A DNA stretch of 64,000 nucleotides from Anaeromyxobacter sp. Fw109-5 (GTDB taxonomy: Bacteria > Myxococcota > Myxococcia > Myxococcales > Anaeromyxobacteraceae): NCBI RefSeq assembly GCF_000017505.1, contig NC_009675.1:1488001-1552000 (forward strand). The letters are read 5' to 3'. Below are positions 10,243 to 19,169 of this stretch, one piece after another. The notes under the pieces are model-generated. The model ran no database searches, was not told the DNA's origin, and worked only from the letters and a program-made list of their open reading frames with translations. Numbering within the stretch: position 1 is the stretch's first letter; every line of letters begins with the position of its first letter. Both the position numbers and the translations under genes were made by a program.

Positions 10243-11151
10243 TCACACGAGGGCGAGCAGCACCGTCAGCGTCGGCAGGCTGCAGAGCGTCGTGAAGATC
10301 ACCGCCGTCGTGACGAACGACGGCGCGATGCCGTGCTCGACGGCGATGATGGCGACGAGGATGGCGGCGGGGGTGCCTGCCTGCAGCACGCCCGTGGCGC
10401 GCTCGACCTCGCCGAGCCCGAAGGGGCCGACGATGGCCGCGGCGAGCAGGGGCGCCGCGACGAGGCGCAGCCCCGTCACGGCGAACACGTCGGGGGTGAC
10501 GCGCAGCCGGCCGGCCTCGGCGAGCTGGAGCCCGAGCGCGAGGAGCATGGCCGGGATCATCGCGCTCCCGAGCAGGCCCACGGATCGCGAGACCGAGAGC
10601 GGCAGCGCGACGACGTCGCCCGCGACGAGCATGGCGGGCGGGACGACCCACAGCGCGGGCGTGCGGAGCACCGACGTGATGGCGGAGAGGCCGCCCCCGC
10701 GGACCCAGGCGGCGGCGCCCACGCAGACCACGAACGAGGTGACCAGGATCGCGATGTAGTAGATGGTCGCGGGCGCGAGCGCTCCGGGGCCGAACCGGAA
10801 CTGCACGAGCGCGAGGCCGAAGTTGCCGACGTTGCCGAAGACGGCCAGCATCACGTACGCGGCGGTGACCTCCGGCGTGCGACGCAGCGCGCGCGCCACC
10901 GCGAAGCCGAGGAGCGCGAAGGCAGCGTGCGCGACCACGGCGAAGGCCACCATGCGAGCGGCGCTCCCGAGCGGCACGTCGGAGCGGGCGATCACGTCGA
11001 AGGTGAAGGCCGGGACGAACAGGTAGTAGGCCGCGCGCGAGACGGTGCGCGCCTCCAGCGCCAGGCGGGGCCCGAGGGCCCAGCCGAGGGCGACGATCGC
11101 GAAGACCGGGGCGACGACGTCGAGGAACACGGCGGGCAGCTGGCCGAGCAT
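10243..11151 (-). CDS. AEC family transporter (auxin efflux carrier-like)
   Basis: A 302-residue integral membrane protein with about ten hydrophobic helices in two similar halves, as in the AEC/BASS-like carriers of the bile-acid/auxin efflux superfamily. Conserved features are VFGNVGNFGL near residue 100 and QAGTPAAILVAIIAVEHG near residue 250, the two discontinuous helices of the fold. Bacterial members export or import small organic acids such as malate or malonate; the substrate here is unknown. I chose the ATG at 11151 (MLGQLPAVFLDVVAPVF) because the frame upstream is not hydrophobic or family-like. It converges on secF. Confidence 0.85.
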   Translation of the reverse strand: MLGQLPAVFLDVVAPVFAIVALGWALGPRLALEARTVSRAAYYLFVPAFTFDVIARSDVPLGSAARMVAFAVVAHAAFALLGFAVARALRRTPEVTAAYVMLAVFGNVGNFGLALVQFRFGPGALAPATIYYIAILVTSFVVCVGAAAWVRGGGLSAITSVLRTPALWVVPPAMLVAGDVVALPLSVSRSVGLLGSAMIPAMLLALGLQLAEAGRLRVTPDVFAVTGLRLVAAPLLAAAIVGPFGLGEVERATGVLQAGTPAAILVAIIAVEHGIAPSFVTTAVIFTTLCSLPTLTVLLALV

Positions 11152-11304
11152 GGCGGTCCCGATGGTACCCGGCAGACCTGATTGGTGACCAGTCGGGCGG
11201 CCGCCGGCGTCCCTGAGCAGCGCCGCAGGGTTGAGGTCCAAGCCGATCCACGACCCGGCGTGCGCAAGTTCGCACGCTGATCTCACCGAGGGTACGAAGA
11301 AAGA

Positions 11305-11336
11305 GCGGCGGGTGATCCTAGCCGATCACCCGCCGC
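11305..11336 (-). terminator. Orphan intrinsic-type terminator facing left
   Basis: A perfect 13-bp stem (11305-11317 with 11324-11336) has a six-base loop. On the minus strand the stem is followed by TCTTTCTTCG, a U-rich tail, so it would end leftward transcription. No leftward gene lies to its right: the adjacent DNA is the ISAs1-type element starting 16 bases away. It may have served a gene lost on insertion of the element, or may shield the AEC gene from read-through. Confidence 0.6.
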
Positions 11337-11351
11337 GAACGGCCTGTCGCT

Positions 11352-11367
11352 GGGTAGGAGCCCGGCG
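11352..11367 (+). repeat. Left terminal inverted repeat of the ISAs1-like element
   Basis: GGGTAGGAGCCCGGCG, the exact reverse complement of 12704-12719. Confidence 0.9.
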
Positions 11368-11404
11368 TGAGCCAACGACCCCGAGATCTTACGGGAGGAG
11401 ATCG

Positions 11405-12700
11405 GTGAGGGAAAGACGAGTTCGCCGGGTGGCCGGGCTGCTGCGTGCCCGCCTCCCGGAGCTGGACCTTGAGGCGGTGCCCGACGTCCGCGCCAGGGAG
11501 GGACGCTGGTCGCTGGCGGAGATCCTCACGGGGGTCCTTCTCGGCATCGTGGCCGGGGCGCGGAGCTTGGCCGAGGCCGAGGAGCTGACCGACGGGATGA
11601 GCCCCGCGGCACGCCGGCTCGCCAGCGTGCCACGACGGCTTCCGGACACCACGGCGCGCGACGCGCTCTGCGCCGTGCCGCTCGACGGGCTTCGCGCGGC
11701 GCTGCACCGGCTCGTGCGGGCCGCGTGGCGCCGCAAAGCGCTCACGCCGGTGGACCTGCCGGTCGGGGTGGTCGCGCTCGACGGCAAGGTCACGGCGTTG
11801 CCGACGCTGAACCATCCGCTCATCCAGAACCAGCACCCCGACGTCGGGCTGCCCTACGGCCTCGCCCGCACGGTCACCTGCGCGCTCGTCTCGGCGCCGG
11901 GGCGGCCGTGCATCGACGCGGTCCCGATCCCGGCGGAGACAAACGAGGCGGGTCACTTCCAGCACGTCCTCGCGGGCCTCGTTGAGACCTACGGCGCGTT
12001 GTTCCAGGTGGTGACCTACGACGCGGGCGCGCTGTCCGAAGCCAACGGCGCTGCGGTAGTCGCGGCGGGCAAGGACTACGTGTTCGCCCTAAAGAACGAT
12101 CACTTCACGATGGTGAAGCTCGCGACCGAGCTGCTCGACCCGCACGAGATCGCGGCGCGGCGCGAGGACGTCCTCGACAACGCGACGACGGCAACGCGCG
12201 AGATCCAGATCCTCGCCGTGGACCCGAGCCACGGATACGGCGCGGGCAAAGGGCCCGAGGAGTCGGTCTGGTCGCATGCGAGGACCTTCCTGCGCGTGAC
12301 CTCGACGGTGCGCCGCTCCGGCGTCGTGATCGAGCGTGACAGTCGGCTCTTCGTGTCGAGCCGAGCGGCCGACCAGCTCACGCCGGACCAGTGGCTCCAG
12401 GTCGTCCGCGCGCACTGGGGTGTCGAGAACAACAACCACCACACGCTCGACACCGCCTTCGCCGAGGACGAGCGGCCGTGGATCGCCGCCGACGCGAACG
12501 GCATGCTGGCGGTGCTCCTGCTCCGCCGCATCGCGTACACGCTGCTCGCGCTCTTCCGGGCGGTGACGCTCCGCTCGGACGACCACCGCGCGATGCGCTG
12601 GCTCGCCCTGCTGCGCTGGGTGCGCGACGCGCTCATCGTCCTCTCCGCGGAGCACGTCGAGAACCTGCGTCTTCGCTCGCTCGCCGTCGCCACACGCTGA
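11405..12700 (+). CDS. ISAs1 family transposase
   Basis: A 431-residue DDE transposase. The N-terminal DUF4372/H-repeat-associated-like region is followed by VALDGK near residue 125 (first catalytic Asp), VVTYDAGALSEANG near 210 (second Asp), and HWGVENNNHHTLDTAFAED near 345, which carries the catalytic Glu and the family signature. No frameshift or stop is visible, so it is probably active. The GTG at 11405 follows GGGAGGAGATCG (GGAGGAGATC ending just before it). Codon use resembles the host, suggesting an element adapted to this genome. Confidence 0.92.
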   Translation: MRERRVRRVAGLLRARLPELDLEAVPDVRAREGRWSLAEILTGVLLGIVAGARSLAEAEELTDGMSPAARRLASVPRRLPDTTARDALCAVPLDGLRAALHRLVRAAWRRKALTPVDLPVGVVALDGKVTALPTLNHPLIQNQHPDVGLPYGLARTVTCALVSAPGRPCIDAVPIPAETNEAGHFQHVLAGLVETYGALFQVVTYDAGALSEANGAAVVAAGKDYVFALKNDHFTMVKLATELLDPHEIAARREDVLDNATTATREIQILAVDPSHGYGAGKGPEESVWSHARTFLRVTSTVRRSGVVIERDSRLFVSSRAADQLTPDQWLQVVRAHWGVENNNHHTLDTAFAEDERPWIAADANGMLAVLLLRRIAYTLLALFRAVTLRSDDHRAMRWLALLRWVRDALIVLSAEHVENLRLRSLAVATR

Positions 12701-12703
12701 CAT

Positions 12704-12719
12704 CGCCGGGCTCCTACCC
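12704..12719 (-). repeat. Right terminal inverted repeat of the ISAs1-like element
   Basis: CGCCGGGCTCCTACCC, the exact reverse complement of 11352-11367. It begins three bases after the transposase stop codon. Confidence 0.9.
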
Positions 12720-12932
12720 GCGGCGAGCGAACATCGAAGGGACCTGAGGGCGGGCGGCGGGCGCGTCGGCGCCGGCCGGCTGCGGCCGCTGCTTGCCTCG
12801 ACGTCCAGGCCGACCGCCGGCCCGGCACCCCGGAACGAGAGCCTAACCCTGGGATCGGCGTGACCGATCAGGTCTGTGGTACCCGGGCCGGCGGGCGGGC
12901 GCTGTCACCCTCCTGTGCTATCGACCGGAGCC

Positions 12933-14675
12933 GTGGACGCCAACGCGCGGAGGCGGTGGATCGAGACGGCGGTGGACGCCGCTGCCGCCGCGCGCCTCGC
13001 GGAGGCGCTGCGGCTCCATCCCGTGGCGGCGCGGGTGCTCGCCGGGCGGGGGCTCGCGGACCCCGCCGACGCCGAGGCGTTCCTGGCCTCGCGGCTCTCC
13101 GAGCTCCCGGATCCCTTCACGATGAAGGGGATGGACGCCGCCGTGTCGCGGCTCGTCCAGGCGGTGGAGGCGGGCGAGCGGATCGCCTGCTACGGCGACT
13201 ACGACGTGGACGGCGTCACCTCCACCGCGCTCCTGTGCGGCTTCCTCCGCGCCGCGGGCGCCGACGTCGTGACCTACACCCCTCACCGGCTCGTCGAGGG
13301 CTACGGCCTCAACACGGAGGCGGTCCGCAAGCTCGCCGCGCAGGGGGCGCGGCTCCTCGTCACGCTCGACTGTGGCATCACCAGCGTCGAGGAGGTCCGC
13401 GCGGCCGCGGCGCTCGGGCTCGACACGGTGGTCGTGGACCACCACACCGTGCCGGTGGAGCTGCCCGCCGCGCGCGCGATCCTGAACCCGCACCAGCCGG
13501 GCTGCGCCTACCCGTCGAAGGGGCTCGCCGCCGTGGGCGTCACCTTCGCGCTCGCGATGGCGCTGCGGCGGACCCTGCGCGAGCGCGGCCGCTTCGGCGG
13601 CGGACGCGCGGAGCCGAACCTGAAGGACGCGCTGGACCTCGTGGCGCTCGGCACCATCGCCGACGTGGTGCCGCTCGTCGGGGCGAACCGGATCCTCGTC
13701 CGCTGGGGGCTCGAGGCGATCGCCAAGAGCCGGCGGCCGGGCCTGTGCGCGCTGAAGCGGGTGGCCGGGATCGCCGAGGGCGGCGAGGTCACCGCGGGCC
13801 AGGTCGGGTTCCGCCTCGCCCCGCGCATCAACGCCGCGGGGCGGCTCGACGACGCCGGGCGGGGCGTGCGGCTCCTGCTGTCCGACGACGAGGCGACCGC
13901 GCGGGCGCTGGCCGAGGAGCTCGACCGCGAGAACGCGGCGCGGCAGGAGATAGAGCGGCGGATCCTCGACGAGGCGACCGAGGACGCGCGCGCGCGGGTC
14001 GGGGCGGGCGTCCGCGGTCTCGTCCTCGCGCGCGACGGGTGGCACGCGGGGGTGGTGGGGATCGTCGCGTCGCGGATCGTGGAGCGCTTCCACCGCCCGG
14101 CGGTGCTGGTCGCCCTGGAGGAGGGCTCGGGGAAGGGGAGCGGACGCTCGATCGAGGCGTTCCACCTCTACGACGCGCTCGCCGCCTGCTCGGGGCACCT
14201 GGCGCGCTTCGGCGGTCACCGCCACGCCGCGGGGGTCACGGTCGAGCGCGGGAGCCTCGCCGCGTTCCGGGCGGCCTTCGAGGCGCACGCTGCGGCGCAG
14301 CTCGCCGAGGAGGACCTGGTCCCGCGCTGCCGCATCGACGGCTGGCTCGAGGAGCGGGACGTGACCGAGCGGATCGCGGAGGACCTCGCGAAGCTGGGAC
14401 CGTTCGGCGCGGGTCACCCGGAGCCGGTGTTCGCGCTGCGCGGCGCTGCCACCCGGGCCCGCACCGTCGGGGCGGGGAACGCGCACCTCAAGCTCGCGCT
14501 CGGACGCGGCATCGACGCCATCGGGTTCGGCATGGGCGACCGGCTCGCCGCGTGCGCGGGGCCGGTCGAGGCTGCGTTCACGCTGGGCTTCGACGCGTGG
14601 GACGGCGCGCGCCGGCTGCAGCTCAAGCTCCGCGACGTCCGTCCCGCCGCGGCCGGCGTTCGCGCGGCAGACTGA
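12933..14675 (+). CDS. recJ: Single-stranded-DNA-specific exonuclease RecJ
   Basis: A 580-residue DHH-family 5'-3' exonuclease used in recombination and mismatch repair. Metal-binding motifs are in order: CYGDYDVDGVTSTALL near residue 85, TLDCGITS, VVDHHTVP near 165 (the DHH motif), and GTIADVVPL. The DHHA1 region (ACSGHLARFGGHRHAAG) and the C-terminal OB domain (LGPFGAGHPEPVF) complete the family layout. I chose the GTG at 12933 directly behind CCGGAG; the frame is open 19 codons further but has no family similarity there. RecJ converges on the YHS gene with a 9-bp gap. Confidence 0.96.
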   Translation: MDANARRRWIETAVDAAAAARLAEALRLHPVAARVLAGRGLADPADAEAFLASRLSELPDPFTMKGMDAAVSRLVQAVEAGERIACYGDYDVDGVTSTALLCGFLRAAGADVVTYTPHRLVEGYGLNTEAVRKLAAQGARLLVTLDCGITSVEEVRAAAALGLDTVVVDHHTVPVELPAARAILNPHQPGCAYPSKGLAAVGVTFALAMALRRTLRERGRFGGGRAEPNLKDALDLVALGTIADVVPLVGANRILVRWGLEAIAKSRRPGLCALKRVAGIAEGGEVTAGQVGFRLAPRINAAGRLDDAGRGVRLLLSDDEATARALAEELDRENAARQEIERRILDEATEDARARVGAGVRGLVLARDGWHAGVVGIVASRIVERFHRPAVLVALEEGSGKGSGRSIEAFHLYDALAACSGHLARFGGHRHAAGVTVERGSLAAFRAAFEAHAAAQLAEEDLVPRCRIDGWLEERDVTERIAEDLAKLGPFGAGHPEPVFALRGAATRARTVGAGNAHLKLALGRGIDAIGFGMGDRLAACAGPVEAAFTLGFDAWDGARRLQLKLRDVRPAAAGVRAAD

Positions 14676-14684
14676 GCGCGCCTG

Positions 14685-14906
14685 TCAGGCGAGTCCCCAG
14701 CTCGCCTTCCGGTCCGTGAAGAGCGTCCCGAGCCTCGCGAGCTCGTTCACGTGGATCCTCTCGGCGTGCTGCTCGAAGCGCGCGCGGCACCGGCCGGAGC
14801 AGAAGAAGTAGCGCCGCCGCTTGTACTCGAGCTCCTGAGCGTCCGCCTCGATGACGGGTCTCCCGCAGATGGGGTCGACCGAAACGCCGCCTTCGTCTGC
14901 CCTCAT
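14685..14906 (-). CDS. Small YHS-domain protein
   Basis: A 73-residue protein. Residues 9-45 (VDPICGRPV, then YKRRRYFFCSGRCRARFEQ) form a YHS domain, a short metal-binding fold also seen in copper-transport ATPases and some monooxygenases, with cysteines at CG, FC and RC. The remaining tail is not recognised. The ATG at 14906 has GAGGAGGC upstream, a very good ribosome binding site. A longer open frame upstream is low-complexity and was not used. It may act as a metal chaperone or sensor, which is inference. The 269 bp between it and aspS hold the divergent promoters. Confidence 0.8.
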   Translation of the reverse strand: MRADEGGVSVDPICGRPVIEADAQELEYKRRRYFFCSGRCRARFEQHAERIHVNELARLGTLFTDRKASWGLA

Positions 14907-15175
14907 GGCCGCTGCCTCCTCGCCACAGGAGCTTTCTGCAATGGAGGGGCCACGCGGTGCGGACTGGCGCAGACACTGGCGCGGCGTCGCGCGCCCGCCC
15001 GGCTGTCGGAATTGCAGGCGCGTCCCTGAAAAATCGTCACGCCTGCTCGCTGTCGAGGCGCGCCCGCCCGGGTGCGGTCCAGCCCGCACGGGCGCGTGGG
15101 ATCGTGACACCTGCCGCGCTTGACCTGCCAGGTTCCGCGATGTTAGCTGCCGGATCCACTGCAGGGAGGCTGCCA

Positions 15176-16990
15176 TTGGCGCGCTTCATCACCGAGCTCA
15201 AGCGAACCCACACGTGCGGTGAACTCACGAAGGCCGACGTCGGGAAGGACGTCGTCCTTTTCGGGTGGGTGAACAACCGGCGCGACCACGGCGGAGCGGT
15301 GTTCATCGACCTCAGGGACCGGACGGGTGTCACCCAGGTCGTGTTCGAGGCGGACGTCCGACCGGAGGTGCACGACCTCGCCGGGCAGCTCCGCCTCGAG
15401 TACTGCGTGGGCCTCCGCGGGAAGGTCGTCTCGCGTGGCGCGAACGCGAACCCGAAGCTCCGCACGGGGGACATCGAGGTCCACGCGACCGAGCTGGAGC
15501 TCTTCAACCGCTCGGAGCCCACGCCGTTCCAGATCGAGGACAAGCTCGACACGAGCGAGGAGAAGCGGCTCCAGTACCGTTACCTCGATCTCCGCCGCGC
15601 GCCCCTCCAGAAGACGCTCATGACCCGCGCGCGCGTGAACCACCTCACGCGCAACTACTTCACCGACCTGGCCTTCCTCGAGCTCGAGACGCCGTTCATG
15701 GTGAAGTACACGCCCGGCGGGGCGCGCAACTTCCTCGTCCCCTCGCGCCTCAACCCCGGCAAGTTCTACGCGCTGGCGGAGAGCCCGCAGCTCTTCAAGC
15801 AGCTGTACATGATGGCCGGCTTCGACCGGTACTTCCAGATCGTGCGGTGCTTCCGCGACGAGGACCTCCGCCTCGATCGCCAGCCCGAGTTCACCCAGAT
15901 CGACGTGGAGATGTCGTTCGTCGAGCAGAACGACGTGTTCGACGTGATCGAGGGGCTCGTCGTCCGCCTCTGGAAGGAGGTCCTCGGGGTCGAGCTCCCG
16001 CGGCCGTTCCCGCGCATGCCCTTCGACGAGTCGATGGCGAAGTACGGCAACGACAAGCCGGATCTCCGCTTCGACATGCCGCACGTGGTGCTCACCGAGC
16101 TGGTGCGTCAGCACGACGGCGGGGGGCTGCCGCTCCTCGAGGAGGCGGTGAAGGCGAAGGGCATCGTCAAGGCGATGCGCGTGCCCGCCTCGGCGAACCT
16201 GTCCCGGACCGAGATCGACAAGCTCGAGGAGTACGTGAAGGGGATGGGCGCGAAGGGGCTCGCGCGCGCCAAGATCGGCGACGGCGGCGAGTGGACCCAG
16301 TCGCCGTTCGCGAAGACCGTCACGCCGGCGCTGCGGGAGGCGGTCAACGCCGCGTGCGGCGCGCAGCCGGGTGACCTCCTGCTCTTCCAGTTCGGCAAGG
16401 AGTCCGTCGTCCACACCGTCATGGCCAACCTCCGCGTGCACCTCGCGAAGCGGATGGGGCTCATCCCGGAGTACGGCTCCGGCGGGCAATGGCGCTTCCT
16501 GTGGGTCGTGAACCCGCCGCTCTTCGAGTTCGACGAGGAGTCCGGCCAGTGGGCCGCGGCGCACCACGCGTTCACGCGCCCGCACGACACCGACGTGCAG
16601 TACCTCGAGACCGATCCGGGCAAGGTGAACTGCTACCGGTACGACCTCGTGCTGAACGGCTTCGAGATCGGCGGCGGCTCCATCCGCCTGCACGATCCCG
16701 CCGTCCAGGCGCGCGTGTTCAAGGCGATGGGCATCTCGGACGAGGAGGCGAAGAACAAGTTCGGCTTCCTCCTCGAGGCGCTCAAGATGGGGGCGCCGCC
16801 CCACGGCGGAATCGCGCTCGGCATGGACCGGCTCGTGATGCTGCTCACCGGCGCCGAGTCGCTGCGCGACGTCGTGGCCTGGCCCAAGACGCAGAAGGGC
16901 ACGGATCTCATGACCGGCGCCCCCGGCGACGTGGACGCGAAGCAGCTCCGCGAGGTGTACGTCAAGTCGACCTACGACCCGGGCAAGTAG
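15176..16990 (+). CDS. aspS: Aspartyl-tRNA synthetase, predicted non-discriminating (Asp/Asn)
   Basis: A 604-residue class II synthetase of the bacterial AspRS type: N-terminal OB anticodon-binding domain (residues 1-120), class II motif 2 at CFRDEDLR near 228, a GAD insertion domain (about 300-425) and motif 3 at GIALGMDRLVML near 550. In the anticodon domain it has RRDHGG with His38. In characterised enzymes His here marks non-discriminating AspRS, which also charges tRNA-Asn, whereas Leu marks discriminating enzymes. It would then need the GatCAB amidotransferase to make Asn-tRNA. I chose the TTG at 15176 because GGAGGC sits six bases upstream and it gives the family N-terminus. Confidence 0.95.
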   Translation: MARFITELKRTHTCGELTKADVGKDVVLFGWVNNRRDHGGAVFIDLRDRTGVTQVVFEADVRPEVHDLAGQLRLEYCVGLRGKVVSRGANANPKLRTGDIEVHATELELFNRSEPTPFQIEDKLDTSEEKRLQYRYLDLRRAPLQKTLMTRARVNHLTRNYFTDLAFLELETPFMVKYTPGGARNFLVPSRLNPGKFYALAESPQLFKQLYMMAGFDRYFQIVRCFRDEDLRLDRQPEFTQIDVEMSFVEQNDVFDVIEGLVVRLWKEVLGVELPRPFPRMPFDESMAKYGNDKPDLRFDMPHVVLTELVRQHDGGGLPLLEEAVKAKGIVKAMRVPASANLSRTEIDKLEEYVKGMGAKGLARAKIGDGGEWTQSPFAKTVTPALREAVNAACGAQPGDLLLFQFGKESVVHTVMANLRVHLAKRMGLIPEYGSGGQWRFLWVVNPPLFEFDEESGQWAAAHHAFTRPHDTDVQYLETDPGKVNCYRYDLVLNGFEIGGGSIRLHDPAVQARVFKAMGISDEEAKNKFGFLLEALKMGAPPHGGIALGMDRLVMLLTGAESLRDVVAWPKTQKGTDLMTGAPGDVDAKQLREVYVKSTYDPGK

Positions 16991-17048
16991 CGGGGCCGCC
17001 CGGGGCAGGGCTGGCGCACGGCGAGGCGGTTCCGGTACCGTTCCGGAC

Positions 17049-17489
17049 ATGGCCTACCTCGTCCGCTTCGCCTCCACGCCCGAGGATCGCGACGCCGCCT
17101 TCGCGCTGCGGCGCGCGGTGTTCGAGGAGGAGCAGAACATCCCGCGCCCGCTCGATCGGGATCCGCACGACTCGAGCGCCGACCACGTGGTCGCGTTCGA
17201 CGACGGCGGTCGCTGCGTCGGCACCGGGCGCATCGTCCGGCTGGACTCGCGTACCTGCCAGGTGGGCCGGCAGGCGACCGCTCCGTCGTATCGCAAGCAG
17301 GGGGTGGGCGCCGCGGTGCTCGAGTGCCTCGAGCGGATGGCGCGCCTCCGGGGCATCGCCGAGCTGACGGTGCACGCCCAGCTGCCGGCGGAGCCGTTCT
17401 ACCGGGGCCACGGCTTCGTCCGCGAGGGCGAGGTCTTCCGGGATCAGGGCGTCCCGCACGTCCTCATGCGCAAGCGGCTCGCGGGCTGA
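17049..17489 (+). CDS. GNAT family N-acetyltransferase
   Basis: A 146-residue single-domain acyltransferase. The acetyl-CoA loop is seen in VGRQATAPSYRKQGVGAAVLECLE (residues 76-99, with the R-x-Q-G-V-G motif), and the C-terminal PFYRGHGFVREG is the usual last strand. The N-terminal FALRRAVFEEEQNIP resembles the ElaA/YjcF subgroup. The acceptor substrate is unknown. It lies 58 bp after aspS on the same strand, and a hairpin follows it, so the two may share a transcript. Confidence 0.88.
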   Translation: MAYLVRFASTPEDRDAAFALRRAVFEEEQNIPRPLDRDPHDSSADHVVAFDDGGRCVGTGRIVRLDSRTCQVGRQATAPSYRKQGVGAAVLECLERMARLRGIAELTVHAQLPAEPFYRGHGFVREGEVFRDQGVPHVLMRKRLAG

Positions 17490-17505
17490 GAGAGCGTGAA
17501 GAAAT

Positions 17506-17537
17506 CGGCCGCGCCCCATCGATGGGGGGGGTGGCCG
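17506..17537 (+). terminator. Palindromic hairpin after the GNAT gene
   Basis: A 14-base perfect palindrome (17514-17527, CCCCATCGATGGGG) is enclosed by CGGCC/GGCCG arms at 17506-17510 and 17533-17537. There is no T-run. It lies 17 bases after the GNAT stop, where the aspS-GNAT transcript should end. Confidence 0.42.
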
Positions 17538-17633
17538 TGATCTGCTCGGAGCGTGAGCGAACGGTTGATCGCCGCGGCCTCGTGGCACCGACCCTCGGCC
17601 AACGTCGAACCCGACGCACACCTGGACTCCGGC

Positions 17634-17828
17634 CTCGACGCCGACGCCGACGCCGACGCCCGACCCCGACCCCGACCCCGACCCCCGACGCCGACCTCGA
17701 CCTAGACCCCGACCCCGCGACCGCGACCGCGACCCCGACCGCGACCGCGACCCCGACCGCGACCGCGACCCCGACCGCGACACCCCACCTCGACCCCGAC
17801 CTCGACCCCGACGTCGACCGCGACCTCG
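17634..17828. repeat. Imperfect hexanucleotide tract (GACCNC-type units)
   Basis: About 195 bases of near-tandem GACGCC, GACCCC and GACCGC units with a few interruptions. Both this tract and the one at 19681-19880 are C-rich on the plus strand, and they flank the HNH pseudogene on either side. The right edge is followed by TCATTCATCACATC, whose complement resembles the left edge of the other tract. Confidence 0.8.
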
Positions 17829-18001
17829 TCATTCATCACATCGGCTCGTCCTGGACTCGGGACGAGGTGCCGACCGCGCGACCGCGGTGGGCACGCGCGA
17901 GGGAGCAGTACGAGCCAGGGAAAGCGGGCTACGAGCGGCGGAGGGGGGGGCGTCGCCGCGCCGCGCTGCGGTCGGCTTAGCTCCCGTTCCGCCGTCCGCG
18001 G

Positions 18002-19169
18002 TCACGTTGCCCACAACGGCTGAATGGCACCCGGTACGGCTCCGCCGTACCCCGTCCGCCCGGAGACGCTCTCGCGCCGGAAGCGATCCATGTGCTCGCG
18101 CCCGTAGGTCTGTTCGGCGTGCAACAGGTTGTGGGACTTGCAGGCGACTCGGAGGTTCTCGACCGTCGAGGGTCCGCCCAGGGCCTGCGGGTGGATGTGG
18201 TCGAGCTCCAGCTGCCAGCGGCTGTCGCAGCGCCGCCCGTCCGGAGCGACCCAGGCGCAGCGTCCGCCGTCGCGCTTCCAGACCTCGCGCCGCACTATCG
18301 CCGGGATCGTGCCCGTGGGCGCGGCGCGCTCGGCAGAGGGCCGTGGGTCCCCGTCTGCTTTCCGCTGCCGCTCCGGCGCGATCGCGCCCTTGCGCTTGCC
18401 GTGCTTGTCGATGGCGCAGCGGATGGCCTCGCGGAGCACCGCCGCGAGATCGCCGTCCGGGATCTTGTGCGAGAGCAGCGCGGTGAGCGTCTCGAGGTCC
18501 TCCTTGCAGGACGCGTCGATGGTGACCCGCAGCGACCAGTCGCTCTCGCTCACCGCGCGGGTCTCCGCCCGCGCCTTCTGGCGAGGAACGTCGGGCAGCG
18601 CGGAGACCGTGGGCGGCAGCGACCCACCAGCAGCCGCCCGAGGCGCGTGGATCGCCTCCTGCGGCTCGGCAGGTCCGGCATCCACTGCCGCCAGCGGCAG
18701 CGCCGGGGCGCTCGCGGCTGAGGCGCGGTCGGGCAGCTTGCGCACGCCCGCCCGCGGAGCGGTGCGCGCCTGGAGCGAGGCGACGAGGTGATCCACCTCC
18801 GCCTTGGTGCGGTACGCGGCCCCGGGCGACGAGGTCGCGCAAGTTCTCCTCGGTCAGCACCTGGCCGAGCAGCTGGACGGTGGAGATGCAAAGGCGGCCA
18901 TCCCGAAGCGCGCCCTCGAGGCTGGGGAACCGGCGCAGCACCCGCATCGCCTGGATGCGTCGCCCGGCCGCGCCCTCGCGCAGGTGGAGCACCTCCAGGC
19001 AATACGCCCAGAGCGAGGGGTACCCGGCGTCCACGTACGCGCGGCGGCGATCGAACACCTCGAGGTGGAGGAGGAACTCGACCTGGACGTCGCGCTCCTG
19101 GCCTGCGAGCTCGCGCAGGCGCTGGGCGAGGAGGGTCGAGTCGAGGGCGGAAGGGGCGATCGCGGGCAT
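18002..19169 (-). pseudogene. HNH endonuclease gene with a one-base frameshift
   Basis: Two overlapping minus-strand frames together encode one protein of about 388 residues. The first, from the ATG at 19169 (MPAIAPSALDSTLLAQRL), encodes an alpha-helical N-terminal domain typical of myxobacterial and actinobacterial HNH proteins. The second encodes the C-terminal HNH nuclease: CAWVAPDGRRC, then LELDHIHPQALGG and NLRVACKSHN, with the catalytic His and Asn. They join at 18820-18823, where the coding strand has GGGG and three Gs would restore NLRDLVARAAYRTKAEVDHLVAS. The cause is a real mutation or a homopolymer sequencing error. The target and biological role are unknown. Confidence 0.8.

Larger units (their letters stand above)
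11352..12719 (+). mobile_element. Complete ISAs1-family insertion sequence
   Basis: A 1,368-bp element bounded by perfect 16-bp inverted repeats (11352-11367 and 12704-12719) and filled by one transposase gene. Size, single gene and terminal repeats fit ISAs1. I could not find the 8-10 bp target duplication expected for the family in the immediate flanks, so the element may be old or the flanks rearranged. It lies between the AEC and recJ genes and breaks no recognisable gene. Confidence 0.88.
17490..18001. other. 512-bp gene-free stretch with hairpin and repeat tract
   Basis: I see no believable gene here. It holds a terminator-like palindrome (17506-17537) and a hexamer-like repeat tract (17634-17828). 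Open frames across the tract only translate the repeat into Asp/Arg/Pro dipeptides. Confidence 0.7.

Noticed and set aside
14907-15175. Upstream extension of aspS to 14957
   Set aside because: The frame is open but its translation is low-complexity and not AspRS-like. The TTG at 15176 has a strong ribosome binding site and the family N-terminus.
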